This document shows, in pieces, positions 55,995 to 64,000 of a DNA stretch of 64,000 bases (position 1 is the first letter of the stretch; every line of letters starts with the position of its first letter). This DNA comes from KBS-83 sp051025295 (GTDB taxonomy: Bacteria > Acidobacteriota > Terriglobia > Terriglobales > Acidobacteriaceae): the NCBI GenBank assembly GCA_051025295.1, contig JBMGJV010000016.1; one strand, 5' to 3'. Below the pieces are notes generated by a model that was not told where the DNA came from, did not search any database, and saw only the letters and a list, made by a program, of their open reading frames with translations. A program made the position numbers and the translations under genes.

Positions 55995-56693
55995 TCAGGA
56001 AACCGCCGCCCTGAGCAGCGTATGAACTCCATTCCAGGAAATCTGCACGCCAATACACATCACTAGAAATGCGATGATCCGGAGCACGCCATGGACGAGT
56101 GCAGAAGGCACCATTCCGGCGACGAACGGGGCATACGCATAGCAAACGAAAACCATCGCGCTCAGAACAGCAACACCTAGGAACAGTCCCGCAAATGCGC
56201 TTATCCGATCGGCAAGCTGAAGACTGTTGGCCTGAGCGCTGAGCGTCAGCGTCACGGCGATGGTGCCCGGATCCACTGTTATGGGAAACGTGAGCGGATA
56301 GAACGTTCTCGATTGCCAGCAGTTGGCGACGCACTCCTCCGCAGCACTGCGGACGCCCGGACCCGCTATCTTCTGCTCGCTCGTCGGCCTGTTTAGCAAG
56401 CGCCACCCGATTGCTGCAAGGATCGCCCCACCTACCAATTGCAGGACTTCGACAGAGATGCCGAAGAAACGAAGAGCGTACGGACCGAGTACCGCAACCA
56501 GTGCCACGAAGATGGCCGTATCCACCGCGATTCTCTTCGCCAGAAGCTTGTACGTTTCGCCTCCAGCCACCCCGACAACGCCCTGTAGTTCGAATGCGGA
56601 TCCTGGCGGATTGATCAGCGGAAGAAGAGCGCTGAATCCCATGATCGAATATGTTTCGAATTCCCTTACGTGAGCTGCAATCATGCACGACAT
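55995..56693 (-). CDS. MarC-family membrane protein
   Basis: 232 aa with six predicted helices. FSALLPLINPPGSAFELQGV opens the family fold, and TFYPLTFPITVDPGTIAVTL is its second, repeated NP/DP-type half. MarC proteins are inner-membrane proteins of unsettled function, despite their old name. It lies upstream of cydA on the same strand with a 200-bp gap, so co-transcription is possible but not certain. A second long frame on the same strand overlaps it and is a shadow. Confidence 0.88.
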   Translation of the reverse strand: MSCMIAAHVREFETYSIMGFSALLPLINPPGSAFELQGVVGVAGGETYKLLAKRIAVDTAIFVALVAVLGPYALRFFGISVEVLQLVGGAILAAIGWRLLNRPTSEQKIAGPGVRSAAEECVANCWQSRTFYPLTFPITVDPGTIAVTLTLSAQANSLQLADRISAFAGLFLGVAVLSAMVFVCYAYAPFVAGMVPSALVHGVLRIIAFLVMCIGVQISWNGVHTLLRAAVS

Positions 56694-57048
56694 GGTGCCG
56701 CCCCCATCTGAGAAACTCTAGCGGCCCGGCGGATTGCTGCATATTCCATGTTCTTTGCATGGAAGCCGCGCGCCGTCTTCAACAACTCGACTTGAGTTCG
56801 CCCAGCGCATCGTCTTCCGACACGGTTCAATAAAGATGGAATTGGCACATCATCCTCGCCGCGTTATCAAGTAACTCATGGCTTGTATCGCAGGTCAGAT
56901 TGCACATCTCCTTCGAGTAAGGCATCAGCCCAAGCTGCTAATCGCCGGTTACCAGAAGCAGGCAGCGTGTGCAGGAGCCACCGACCCCCGATGACGGAAT
57001 CGAGCGAACGTGCAGTCGTGATGGTGGATATCTACCCAGGAGAAGGAC
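56694..57048. other. Divergent intergenic region
   Basis: About 355 bp between the marC-like start and the dehydrogenase start. No gene, palindrome or RNA could be supported. Confidence 0.4.
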
Positions 57049-58145
57049 ATGCTCGCAGCAAGAATGCACGGGTACAAACAGGCATTGGAGCTTGAGGACA
57101 TCCAGGTTCCAGAGATGGCCTCCGATCAGGTGTTGGTGAGAGTTGGGGGAGCCGGAATGTGTCGCTCAGATGTACAGCTCATCGACGGCTACTTTGCGGA
57201 AGCGCTGAAGACGACCTTCCCTATCACCCCCGGACACGAGATTGCAGGGCTGGTTGAGGCGATCGGTGACCGTGTCCCGAAGTCCGCTCAGCTTGCGATC
57301 GGAGATCAGGTCGTAGTCGCTGCCGGATGGGGAGATGGGATATGCCGTCAGTGTCGCGTCGGCGACGAACAACTCTGCGAGCACGGGAGTTGGCCGGGCT
57401 TTGGGCCTCCAGGCGGCTACGCCGAATTCATCCCGGTGCCGTACCGGCAGCTCATCCGCGTCGAACATCGGCTCAACTGGGAAGAGCTCGCGCCCCTGAC
57501 CGATGCAGGAGTCACACCATACCGCGCCATTAAAAAGCTGCGCGCTGCCGGTGTCCTCAGGGCTGACCGCGTCATGGGTGTATTCGGGGCCAGTGGCTTG
57601 GGAAGTTATGCAGTGCAATACGCGAAGCTCCTCTCGGGTGGAGCGACAGTCGTCGCATTCGCGCGGAACGACGAGAAACTTGCTATCGCGAAAGAACGCG
57701 GAGCAGACGTCACCATCAACACCCGTGGCAAGGCCCTGGCTGATATTCAAAATGAACTCTTCAAGTTGACTGGAGCGCGGAAGCTTGATGCGGCCATTGA
57801 CTGCGTTGAGCCGCGGAAACCATTCAGACCGGCATTGGCCTGCTCCACACTTCTGGCGCCTTCGTCTCTGTCGGTCTGGTCGGTACAAGAATAGACATCC
57901 CTCTGTTCCCGTTCACTGCCGGGGAACTCACATACCACGGTTCCTTCTGGGCGAACTACAGCGATCTGCAGGAGGTGCTTGCACTCGCTCAGAAGGGAAA
58001 GATCCAGCACACCATCAAGCGGATTCAGTTCAAGGATGTGAATGAGAACCTCGAGCTACTCCGCGCCGGCGAGATCATCGGCCGAGCCGTGATCGTGTTT
58101 GACGTCCCGTGGAATGGATCCACCACCAACGCGCCGAAGAAATAG
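57049..58145 (+). pseudogene. Zinc-dependent alcohol dehydrogenase, one frameshift
   Basis: AGGAG precedes the ATG. The product has the catalytic Zn ligands in GMCRSDVQ and GHEIAGLVE and the NAD fold GVFGASGLGSYAVQYAKLL. In the structural zinc lobe the first Cys is replaced by Asp (DGICRQCRVGDEQLC); an acidic residue there is known in some archaeal enzymes. The frame fails at about 57811: AIDCV is followed by EPRKPF and stops at 57894. Inserting one base (GTTGG instead of GTTG) restores GAAETIQTGIGLLHTSGAFV, VGLVGTRIDIPLFPFTAGEL and an end at 58145 (about 365 aa). Either a recent loss or a sequence error, since the rest is clean. Confidence 0.85.
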
Positions 58146-58182
58146 CTCTCGGCTGTATAACACCCCACTTCAGGAGAAAACA

Positions 58183-58980
58183 ATGACGAAGCTCGTGAAA
58201 ACGGTACTTGCAGGAAGCATCGGAGTGACCACCCTCGTCGGAGGTGTCGGCCATGCTCAAACGACACCTCCGCGCGTCAAAAACATCGTACTGGTCCATG
58301 GGGCCTTCGCCGACGGAACCAGTTGGGGGAAAGTAATTCCCCTTCTGCAGGCGCGCGGCTTTCACGTGGTTGCTGTGCAGAACCCTCTCACCTCACTTGC
58401 GGATGATGCGAACGCCACACGCCGCATACTTGCGTTGCAGGATGGTCCCACGATTCTTGTCGGTCACTCATGGGGAGGGGCCGTCATCACCGAGGCAGGA
58501 GACGACCCGAAGGTTGTTGGGCTCGTTTACGTCGCCGCATGGATGCCCGACCTCGGCAAATCCGCGAACGAGACCGGCCAGCCATTCGGCCCAACCCCCG
58601 TAGTGAAAGAGATCAAGGTCGATGCAGAACACTTTGCATCACTGTCCGAAAACGGCGTCATCAATGACTTCGCGAATGGACTGCCTATGGCGGAGCGCCG
58701 CCTCGTGCTCGCGGTTCAAGGACAGACTTACGGGCCAATGTTCGATGAGAAGCTCACCCACGCAGCCTGGACGTCGAAGCCTTCGTGGCATGTCGTATCG
58801 ATGAACGACCGCACCTTAAGCCCGGCCATGGAAGAGGATGCTGCAAAGAGATCTGGTGGAGTCGCGGTGAAGCTTCCCACCTGCCACGTCGCGATGCTGC
58901 AAGAGCCAGAACAGGTCGCAGACGTCATCACTGCGGCTGCTGAGGGCTCGCTGAAGGCGGCCGTCAAGCCTCAGCCATAG
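58183..58980 (+). CDS. Exported alpha/beta hydrolase
   Basis: 265 aa from the ATG at 58183, which has CAGGAG 7 nt upstream and gives a signal peptide (MTKLVKTVLAGSIGVTTLVG, cut near GHA). The fold shows IVLVHGAFADGTSWGKVIPL (oxyanion HG), the nucleophile elbow VGHSWGGAVI, a catalytic acid in the second half and His in LPTCHVAMLQEP. It belongs to the group annotated as pheromone-shutdown or esterase-like hydrolases in soil bacteria. The substrate is unknown. It follows the dehydrogenase by 37 bp. Confidence 0.85.
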   Translation: MTKLVKTVLAGSIGVTTLVGGVGHAQTTPPRVKNIVLVHGAFADGTSWGKVIPLLQARGFHVVAVQNPLTSLADDANATRRILALQDGPTILVGHSWGGAVITEAGDDPKVVGLVYVAAWMPDLGKSANETGQPFGPTPVVKEIKVDAEHFASLSENGVINDFANGLPMAERRLVLAVQGQTYGPMFDEKLTHAAWTSKPSWHVVSMNDRTLSPAMEEDAAKRSGGVAVKLPTCHVAMLQEPEQVADVITAAAEGSLKAAVKPQP

Positions 58981-59036
58981 GCGCGACGATCCTGCCGAAA
59001 ATGCCTGACCACAATCCATCTACCAAAGGAGCAGTC

Positions 59037-59771
59037 ATGTCGAAGAGTCTTCCTCGCAAAGCCATCATCGCGATCTCCAGCTATCAGGGAGCGATTTATC
59101 CGGACGGTCACAAAACGGGCCTCTTCTTCGTCGAGGCGCTGCACCCATTCGAGGTCCTTACCACTGCCGGCTTTGACGTGGACCTCGCGTCTGAAACCGG
59201 CACCTTTGGATTCGACTACAACTCCCTGCAGCCGCCCTTCCTCTCTGGAAGCGACAAGGCTGTCTACAACAACCCTGATCATCCCTTCATGGCTAAGCTG
59301 GCCAAGCTCAACAAGGCAGAGGATCTAAATCCAGCGGATTACGGCGTCTTCTTCGCGTCCGCGGGTCACGCGGCCCTCTATGACTACCCGAGCGCAACTT
59401 GCCTGCAAGCAATCGCCGCGGACGTCTGGAATCGTGGGGGCATCGTCGGGACGGTGTGCCATGGACCAGCAATCTTGCCCGGAGTCATTGACGCAAAGAC
59501 CGGCAAGTCCATCGTCGATGGCAAGACGGTCACAGGATTCACGATCGAAGGTGAGCTCATCTTCAACATCCTCGACCGGATGAGAAAAGACAAGGTCGTT
59601 CCAATCGTCGAGGCTGTGACCGGAGCTGGTGGTTACTACAGCACTGCCATGAGCGCTTTCGATGACTACTCCGTCACCTCAGGCCGCCTTGTCACAGGGA
59701 CAAACCCTGAAAGCGGCCGCAGCACTGCAGAAAGAATTGTGCGACTGTTCGATAACGCAATGCGCCCCTAA
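59037..59771 (+). CDS. DJ-1/PfpI family protein (HSP31/glyoxalase-III-like)
   Basis: 244 aa; the ATG at 59037 has AAAGGAG 7 nt upstream. It contains the nucleophile Cys (C141) in GTVCHGPAIL, an upstream Glu in FFVEALHPFEVL and His in HGPA; the ASAGHAALYDY segment fits the HSP31-like subfamily. Members deglycate or convert methylglyoxal and act as holdase chaperones. Its place between a hydrolase and an aldehyde dehydrogenase fits reactive-carbonyl detoxification. Confidence 0.88.
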   Translation: MSKSLPRKAIIAISSYQGAIYPDGHKTGLFFVEALHPFEVLTTAGFDVDLASETGTFGFDYNSLQPPFLSGSDKAVYNNPDHPFMAKLAKLNKAEDLNPADYGVFFASAGHAALYDYPSATCLQAIAADVWNRGGIVGTVCHGPAILPGVIDAKTGKSIVDGKTVTGFTIEGELIFNILDRMRKDKVVPIVEAVTGAGGYYSTAMSAFDDYSVTSGRLVTGTNPESGRSTAERIVRLFDNAMRP

Positions 59772-59935
59772 GCTTCTTTGCTCTTTGTAATCCCCCGCCA
59801 AAGAAGACTTACGTTTCGGGCTCCCGCGACTTTCTAGGCCTTCAGCAAGCATCTGTGCCGTGGGCGAAAGGCTATACAACCGACCGGTCCTGGGCGTTCA
59901 GCTCCGGACCTCGTCGTTCCATGCCAGGAGCAACT

Positions 59936-61318
59936 ATGAGTACATCAGGCTTCAGCACTGTAAATCCCACCACGGGAGAGCAGATCGAGTCCTTCTCCTA
60001 CTTCACGCCTGCCCAGACAGAAGAGATCCTCGCGCGCGCCGAGAAGAGCTTCAACTCGTTTCGCAGGCTCTCAGTCCATAAGCGGGCGCAGTTGCTCTCC
60101 AATCTCGACACAGCCCTGCGAAAGAACAAGGCTCAGCTCGCAAAGGTGATCACCACCGAGATGGGAAAGGTCTTTGCTGAGGCTGAAGCTGAGGTCGAAA
60201 AGTGCGCTCATGAGGCAGACTGGTACGCCGAGCACGGTCCGAAGATTATGGCGGACGAGCCGGCCGCAACGGGCAGCGTGAATGCATACGTCTCGTATCT
60301 CCCGCTCGGTCCGATACTGGCGATCATGCCCTGGAACTTCCCTATCTGGCAGCTAACGCGCATGGCCCTGCCGACGATGCTTGCAGGCAATGTCGTACTG
60401 GTCAAGCACTCCACGAACACACAGAGAAGCTCGCTCGAATTCGAGCGGATCATGCTCGAGGCCGGCTTCCCGGAAGCCACGTTTCAGAACCTGATCCTCA
60501 AAAGGGACGACGTCGTCAACGTGATCAACGATTCTCGCGTCCAGGGCGCATCCGTCACAGGCAGCGTTCGCGCGGGGTCCGCCGTCGCTTCCGAGGCCGG
60601 CAAAGTCATAAAGAAAACAGTGATGGAACTGGGCGGCTCGGACGCGTTCATTGTCTGTGAAGACGCGGACATCCCGAAGGCAGTGGCCGCCGGCATCAGG
60701 GGGCGCTTTCACAACGCCGGGCAGGTTTGCCTGGCTGCCAAACGATTCATCCTCGTGGAAAAGATCGCTGACCAATTCGAGCACATGTTCTTAGAAGCGA
60801 CGAAATCTCTCAAGGTCGGGAATCCGCTCGACCCCGCGATGGACATGGGCCCGATGGCGCGCATCGACTTGCGTGACTCGCTCCACAAGCAGGTGGAAGA
60901 CAGTGTCGCCAGGGGTGCCCGAGTACTCTGTGGCGGAAAGCCTTTCGAGCGCAACGGTGCTTTCTACACGCCCACTGTTTTAACCGGGGTGACAGAGGGC
61001 ATGCCGGCGTTCGATGAGGAGACATTCGGCCCGGTCGCAGCGATCACACGCGTTCCTGATCTGGATGCAGCCATTCGCGCCGCAAACGCAAGCCAGTTCG
61101 GGCTAAGCGGAAACATCTGGACCAGCGATGTTGAGAAGGCGCGCAAGGTGGCTCGCGATCTCTACACGGGCGGTGTCTTCATCAACGGCGTAACTGCGAC
61201 CGATCCACGCGTGCCTGTCGGTGGAGTCAAAAACAGCGGATACGGTCGCGAACTCTCGCACTTCGGCGCTCATGCCTTCGTCAATGCGCAAACCGTCTGG
61301 ATCGAAAATTTCGGCTGA
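59936..61318 (+). CDS. NAD(P)-dependent aldehyde dehydrogenase (succinate-semialdehyde type)
   Basis: 460 aa from the ATG at 59936 with AGGAG 6 nt upstream. The cofactor site is IMPWNFPIWQLTRMALPTML, the Glu of the active site lies in VMELGGSDAFIV and the nucleophile Cys in HNAGQVCLAAKRF. GVKNSGYGRELSHFGAHAFV is the usual C-terminal motif. It lacks the long N-terminal part of GabD-type enzymes and resembles the shorter succinate-semialdehyde dehydrogenases. It oxidises an aldehyde to the acid and feeds succinate-type products towards fumarase, which follows. Confidence 0.9.
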   Translation: MSTSGFSTVNPTTGEQIESFSYFTPAQTEEILARAEKSFNSFRRLSVHKRAQLLSNLDTALRKNKAQLAKVITTEMGKVFAEAEAEVEKCAHEADWYAEHGPKIMADEPAATGSVNAYVSYLPLGPILAIMPWNFPIWQLTRMALPTMLAGNVVLVKHSTNTQRSSLEFERIMLEAGFPEATFQNLILKRDDVVNVINDSRVQGASVTGSVRAGSAVASEAGKVIKKTVMELGGSDAFIVCEDADIPKAVAAGIRGRFHNAGQVCLAAKRFILVEKIADQFEHMFLEATKSLKVGNPLDPAMDMGPMARIDLRDSLHKQVEDSVARGARVLCGGKPFERNGAFYTPTVLTGVTEGMPAFDEETFGPVAAITRVPDLDAAIRAANASQFGLSGNIWTSDVEKARKVARDLYTGGVFINGVTATDPRVPVGGVKNSGYGRELSHFGAHAFVNAQTVWIENFG

Positions 61319-61427
61319 CGTGTCGAACACCATTAGGCGCACATTGCAACGCGAACCTTCCTGATCGCCCGAGGCAGTAGCGACCAGGATTAGCCGCTTC
61401 CTAATCTATGCGGCAAGGAGCCCCACG

Positions 61428-62900
61428 ATGTCACTAGTGGAAGACACCCAACTGAAAGATGCCATCTATACGCCAGGCGCCCTGGTGGACGGCGGAAAGT
61501 GGCGCATCGAGTTCGATTCAATGGGGCAGGTGAAGGTTCCTGCGGAGCGCCTGTGGGGGGCACAAACACAACGCTCGCTGATTCATTTCTCCATCGGCAA
61601 TGATCGTATGCCCATCGAGGTCTACCGCGCTTACGGGTACGTGAAGAAGGCCGCCGCCATCGTCAACCAGAAACTGGGCCGTCTGCCCAAAGACAATGCC
61701 GACCTGATCATCAAGGTCGCCGACGAAGTGATCGCCGGCAAGTTGGACGACGACTTTCCTCTTTATGTGTGGCAAACCGGTAGCGGCACACAAAGCAACA
61801 TGAATGTGAACGAAGTCATTTCGAATCGCGTAATTCAGCTGACAGGCGGTGTCATCGGCTCGCAACAGCCGGTACATCCCAACGATCATGTGAACATGTC
61901 GCAGAGCTCCAACGATACGTTCCCGACGGCGATGCACATCGCTGCCGTGAAAGAAGTCAACGAGAGATTGCTGCCGAAAGCTCGCTCTCTACAACAAGTC
62001 TTGGAGACGAAGGCCAGGCAGTGGCAACAAGTCGTCAAGATAGGGCGCACTCACCTCGAAGACGCCGTGCCGCTGACCGTGGGGCAGGAATGGTCGGGCT
62101 ACGTGATGCAGGTCTACAACGCCCTCGAGCGCATCGAGACTTCCCTCGGCGCCCTGCATCAGCTTGCCGCAGGCGGAACCGCGGTGGGCACCGGCATCAA
62201 CGCACCTGAGGGATTTGGCGTTGAGGTCGCGGAGGAGATCGCGAACCTCACCGGTTATCCCTTCATTACAGCGCCGAACAAATTTGAGGCGCAGGGATCG
62301 CTCGATGCCATTGTCGCGGCGCATGCTGCACTGCGTGGGCTTGCAGTTGCGTTGATGAAGATCGCCAACGATATGCGCTGGCTCGCCTCAGGACCTCGCT
62401 GCGGAATCGCAGAACTCATCCTCCCCGAGAACGAGCCGGGCTCATCCATTATGCCTGGCAAGGTAAACCCCACGCAGTGTGAAGCCATTGTGATGATCTG
62501 CATTCAAGTCATCGCAGACGACACCGCCGTCGCTTTCGCTGGGTCCCAGGGCAACTTTGAACTAAATGCTATGCGCCCAATCCTGATCAACAACTTCCTT
62601 CACTCGGCCCGTATCCTGGCCGATGGATGCGAGAAGTTTCGCATCTATTCTGTCGAAGGTACAGAGGTCAACGACAAGAAGATTAAGGAGTATCTCCAGA
62701 ACTCCCTGATGCTCGTAACTGCATTGAGCCCGGTCATTGGGTATGACAACGCGTCCAGGATCGCGCACACAGCCCATCATGATGGCAGTACACTACGCGA
62801 CGCGGCGATCAAGACTAAGCTCATCGACACAGAGACCTTTGACAGACTCGTCAATCCTCTCCAGATGGTGGGCAATACTGCTCTCAATCTGCCTGAATAA
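61428..62900 (+). CDS. fumC: Fumarate hydratase class II
   Basis: 490 aa with AAGGAG before the ATG. It carries the class-II fold: RLWGAQTQRSLIHFSIGNDR, SGTQSNMNVNEVI, SQSSNDTFPTAMHI, IGRTHLEDAVPLTVGQEWSG and the signature GSSIMPGKVNPTQCEA. It interconverts fumarate and malate. An N-terminal stretch of about 25 residues is longer than usual. It supplies malate for the Mqo encoded in this region. Confidence 0.95.
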   Translation: MSLVEDTQLKDAIYTPGALVDGGKWRIEFDSMGQVKVPAERLWGAQTQRSLIHFSIGNDRMPIEVYRAYGYVKKAAAIVNQKLGRLPKDNADLIIKVADEVIAGKLDDDFPLYVWQTGSGTQSNMNVNEVISNRVIQLTGGVIGSQQPVHPNDHVNMSQSSNDTFPTAMHIAAVKEVNERLLPKARSLQQVLETKARQWQQVVKIGRTHLEDAVPLTVGQEWSGYVMQVYNALERIETSLGALHQLAAGGTAVGTGINAPEGFGVEVAEEIANLTGYPFITAPNKFEAQGSLDAIVAAHAALRGLAVALMKIANDMRWLASGPRCGIAELILPENEPGSSIMPGKVNPTQCEAIVMICIQVIADDTAVAFAGSQGNFELNAMRPILINNFLHSARILADGCEKFRIYSVEGTEVNDKKIKEYLQNSLMLVTALSPVIGYDNASRIAHTAHHDGSTLRDAAIKTKLIDTETFDRLVNPLQMVGNTALNLPE

Positions 62901-62940
62901 GCGCCGCAAGTTGAATCGCCACGAAGGCAGCAGTGCCGCA

Positions 62941-63381
62941 CTACTGCGCAGCACGTTCGGCGCTAACACCCAGCATGGCCGCACCTGCTTCGGCCACTGC
63001 GATGTCCTGCTCAACGGTCCCCGCGCTGGCACCTACGGCTCCAATGATGGTTCCGTTGGAGACAATCGGGATGCCGCCTCCGAAGATGACCACCCTGCCG
63101 TCATTGCTCTGCTGGATCCCAAACAGTGGCTTCCCGGACTGAGCGAGAGTTGCCAGGTACGAGGTGGCTTTATCGAAGATTCTCGCCGTCGATGCCTTAT
63201 GAATGGCAAGATCGATGCTGCCTATAAGCGCGCCATCTTGCCTCGAGAAAGCCAGCAGGTGACCGCCGGCGTCAACGACGGCAATGTTGTAAGCGATCCC
63301 TAGGCTGTCCGCCTTCGCTTCTGCGCCCGCCAACATCTGCTTGGCCTCCGCTAGTGTAAGTGTCCAGTATTGTCTAGGCAT
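62941..63381 (-). CDS. GlcG/HbpS-like (DUF336) protein
   Basis: 146 aa from the ATG at 63381, chosen because GGAGG lies 5 nt upstream; an open frame upstream to 63582 lacks this. LTLAEAKQMLAGAEAKADSL opens the fold, followed by VVDAGGHLLAFSRQDGALIG and GGGIPIVSNGTIIGAVGASA. HbpS is a heme- and redox-sensing protein, and GlcG lies in glycolate operons. Which applies here is unclear. It converges with fumC, with only 40 bp between stops. Confidence 0.8.
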   Translation of the reverse strand: MPRQYWTLTLAEAKQMLAGAEAKADSLGIAYNIAVVDAGGHLLAFSRQDGALIGSIDLAIHKASTARIFDKATSYLATLAQSGKPLFGIQQSNDGRVVIFGGGIPIVSNGTIIGAVGASAGTVEQDIAVAEAGAAMLGVSAERAAQ

Positions 63382-63752
63382 ATTTCCTCCATTCAGATAG
63401 TGCGGGATATTTGCACCACGGTTCGAGCTAGTCGACGAGTTCGCGCCCGCCAAGTTAGGACTACATACTCGGTAGAACTTCTGTTTCCCGCGCTCGCCTG
63501 CAAGCAGCCGTGACAGGACTACGTGCTGACAGAGTATGAAGATCTCGAAGAGCTGGATATTCCATCTTTCAAATACGCACACACGATGCGCAGCGGACTC
63601 CTTTCCCTACCAGCTATTCAAGATTGATGGAATTGTGTGCCATCTCAACCCCGCGGATACTGCAGATGTGAGGAACATGGTCCGTCTCTGGCGTCTTTGG
63701 CGGAGTCCGACACTTCGCCTCTCAGGTTCAGCGGATCGAGGCGACGAGCAAC
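63382..63752. other. Divergent intergenic region
   Basis: About 370 bp between the GlcG/HbpS-like start and the aldo/keto reductase start. No supported gene or clear repeat. Confidence 0.4.
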
Positions 63753-64000
63753 ATGGGCATCAGACAATTTATGAAGAATGGTCCGCTAGGGTTCGGGGCT
63801 GCGCCACTCGGCAACATGTTTCGTAATATCCCTGATGCGGAGGCCGCAGCTACGGTGCGCGCCGCTTGGGAGTCAGGAACGCGTTTCTTCGACATGGCAC
63901 CTTTCTATGGCGCAGGCCTCTCCGAGGTTCGGTTGGGCAGGGAGCTTGCCAAGCACAAACGCTCTGATTACGTTCTCGGCAGCAAGGTAGGACGCCTCGT
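63753..64000 (+). CDS. Aldo/keto reductase, N-terminal part (cut by window edge)
   Basis: 82 codons are open at the right edge. GFGAAPLGNMFRNIPDAEAA, then GTRFFDMAPFYGAGLSEVRL with the catalytic Asp and Tyr (FDMAPFYG), is the start of an AKR barrel, close to pyridoxal 4-dehydrogenase or aldose-dehydrogenase types. The start may be the ATG at 63753 or at 63771; neither has a strong ribosome binding site. Confidence 0.85.
   Translation, partial: MGIRQFMKNGPLGFGAAPLGNMFRNIPDAEAAATVRAAWESGTRFFDMAPFYGAGLSEVRLGRELAKHKRSDYVLGSKVGRL

Noticed and set aside
55792..56760. 322-codon minus-strand frame over the marC region
   Set aside because: It overlaps the clear MarC gene in another frame and is Arg/Ser/Cys-rich without hydrophobic helices.
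62918..62955. Hairpin-like GCAGCAGTGC / GCACTACTGC between fumC and the GlcG-like gene
   Set aside because: The arms have a mismatch and no loop, and overlap the GlcG-like stop, so it is a poor terminator candidate.

Overview
The window looks like chromosomal DNA of an Acidobacteriota bacterium of the Terriglobia type. I infer this from the gene families, not from a database search: an ADOP-type duplicated permease, an orphan winged-helix domain of the kind that heads acidobacterial TPR and propeller proteins, a beta-propeller histidine kinase, CHAT/TPR proteins, and a compact imuA-imuB-dnaE2 cassette. Gene density is high and several operons use 4-8 nt stop/start overlaps.

Layout. (1) 1-4.3 kb: exopolysaccharide-type glycosyltransferases (GT4 cut by the left edge, GT8, a GT-C-like membrane protein, GT2). 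(2) 4.4-10 kb: a decayed accessory zone with an orphan winged-helix ORF, a SNF2 helicase/DUF3883 pseudogene (three frameshifts and one in-frame stop), a sigma-factor fragment, the C-terminal 80-odd residues of a tyrosine integrase, and a tRNA-Asn(GTT) without its D arm. The last two look like an integration scar. (3) 9-35 kb: two diverged copies of one module: sigma factor, zinc-binding (HxxxCxxC) anti-sigma factor, and a convergent pair made of a membrane-anchored TPR-CHAT protease-like protein and an S41 peptidase. Copy 1 (10.0-18.1 kb) is split by an ADOP permease. Copy 2 (28.9-35.1 kb) has lost its sigma factor. A 776-bp stretch of the two S41 genes is identical. Between the copies lie an SRAP/YedK pseudogene, the imuA-imuB-dnaE2 mutagenesis cassette, and two tandem secreted proteins of unknown function. 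(4) 35-45 kb: an AraC regulator, a Tat-exported ankyrin protein, an NHL-repeat gene fused to a piece of atpB, two response regulators, a DoxX protein, and a GH16-like lipoprotein in an operon with a 1016-aa propeller histidine kinase. (5) 45-64 kb: a redox and overflow-metabolism block: tautomerase, SDR, cNMP-domain/FAD oxidoreductase, acetolactate decarboxylase and synthase, malate:quinone oxidoreductase, cupin, cytochrome bd oxidase (cydAB), MarC, a frameshifted alcohol dehydrogenase, alpha/beta hydrolase, DJ-1/PfpI protein, semialdehyde dehydrogenase, fumarase, a GlcG/HbpS-like protein and the start of an aldo/keto reductase.

How it fits together. The right half is a coherent set for moving carbon and electrons: acetolactate to acetoin, malate and fumarate into the quinone pool, quinol oxidised by cytochrome bd, and aldehyde/alcohol detoxification. 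The most unusual unit is the duplicated sigma/anti-sigma + CHAT-TPR + S41 module. It couples a membrane-sensed transcription switch to two proteases, which suggests a signalling or self-limiting stress/defence system. Both CHAT genes and the sigma gene carry single-base frameshifts near short homopolymers. Either the module is decaying, or the assembly has indel errors here; the reads must decide.
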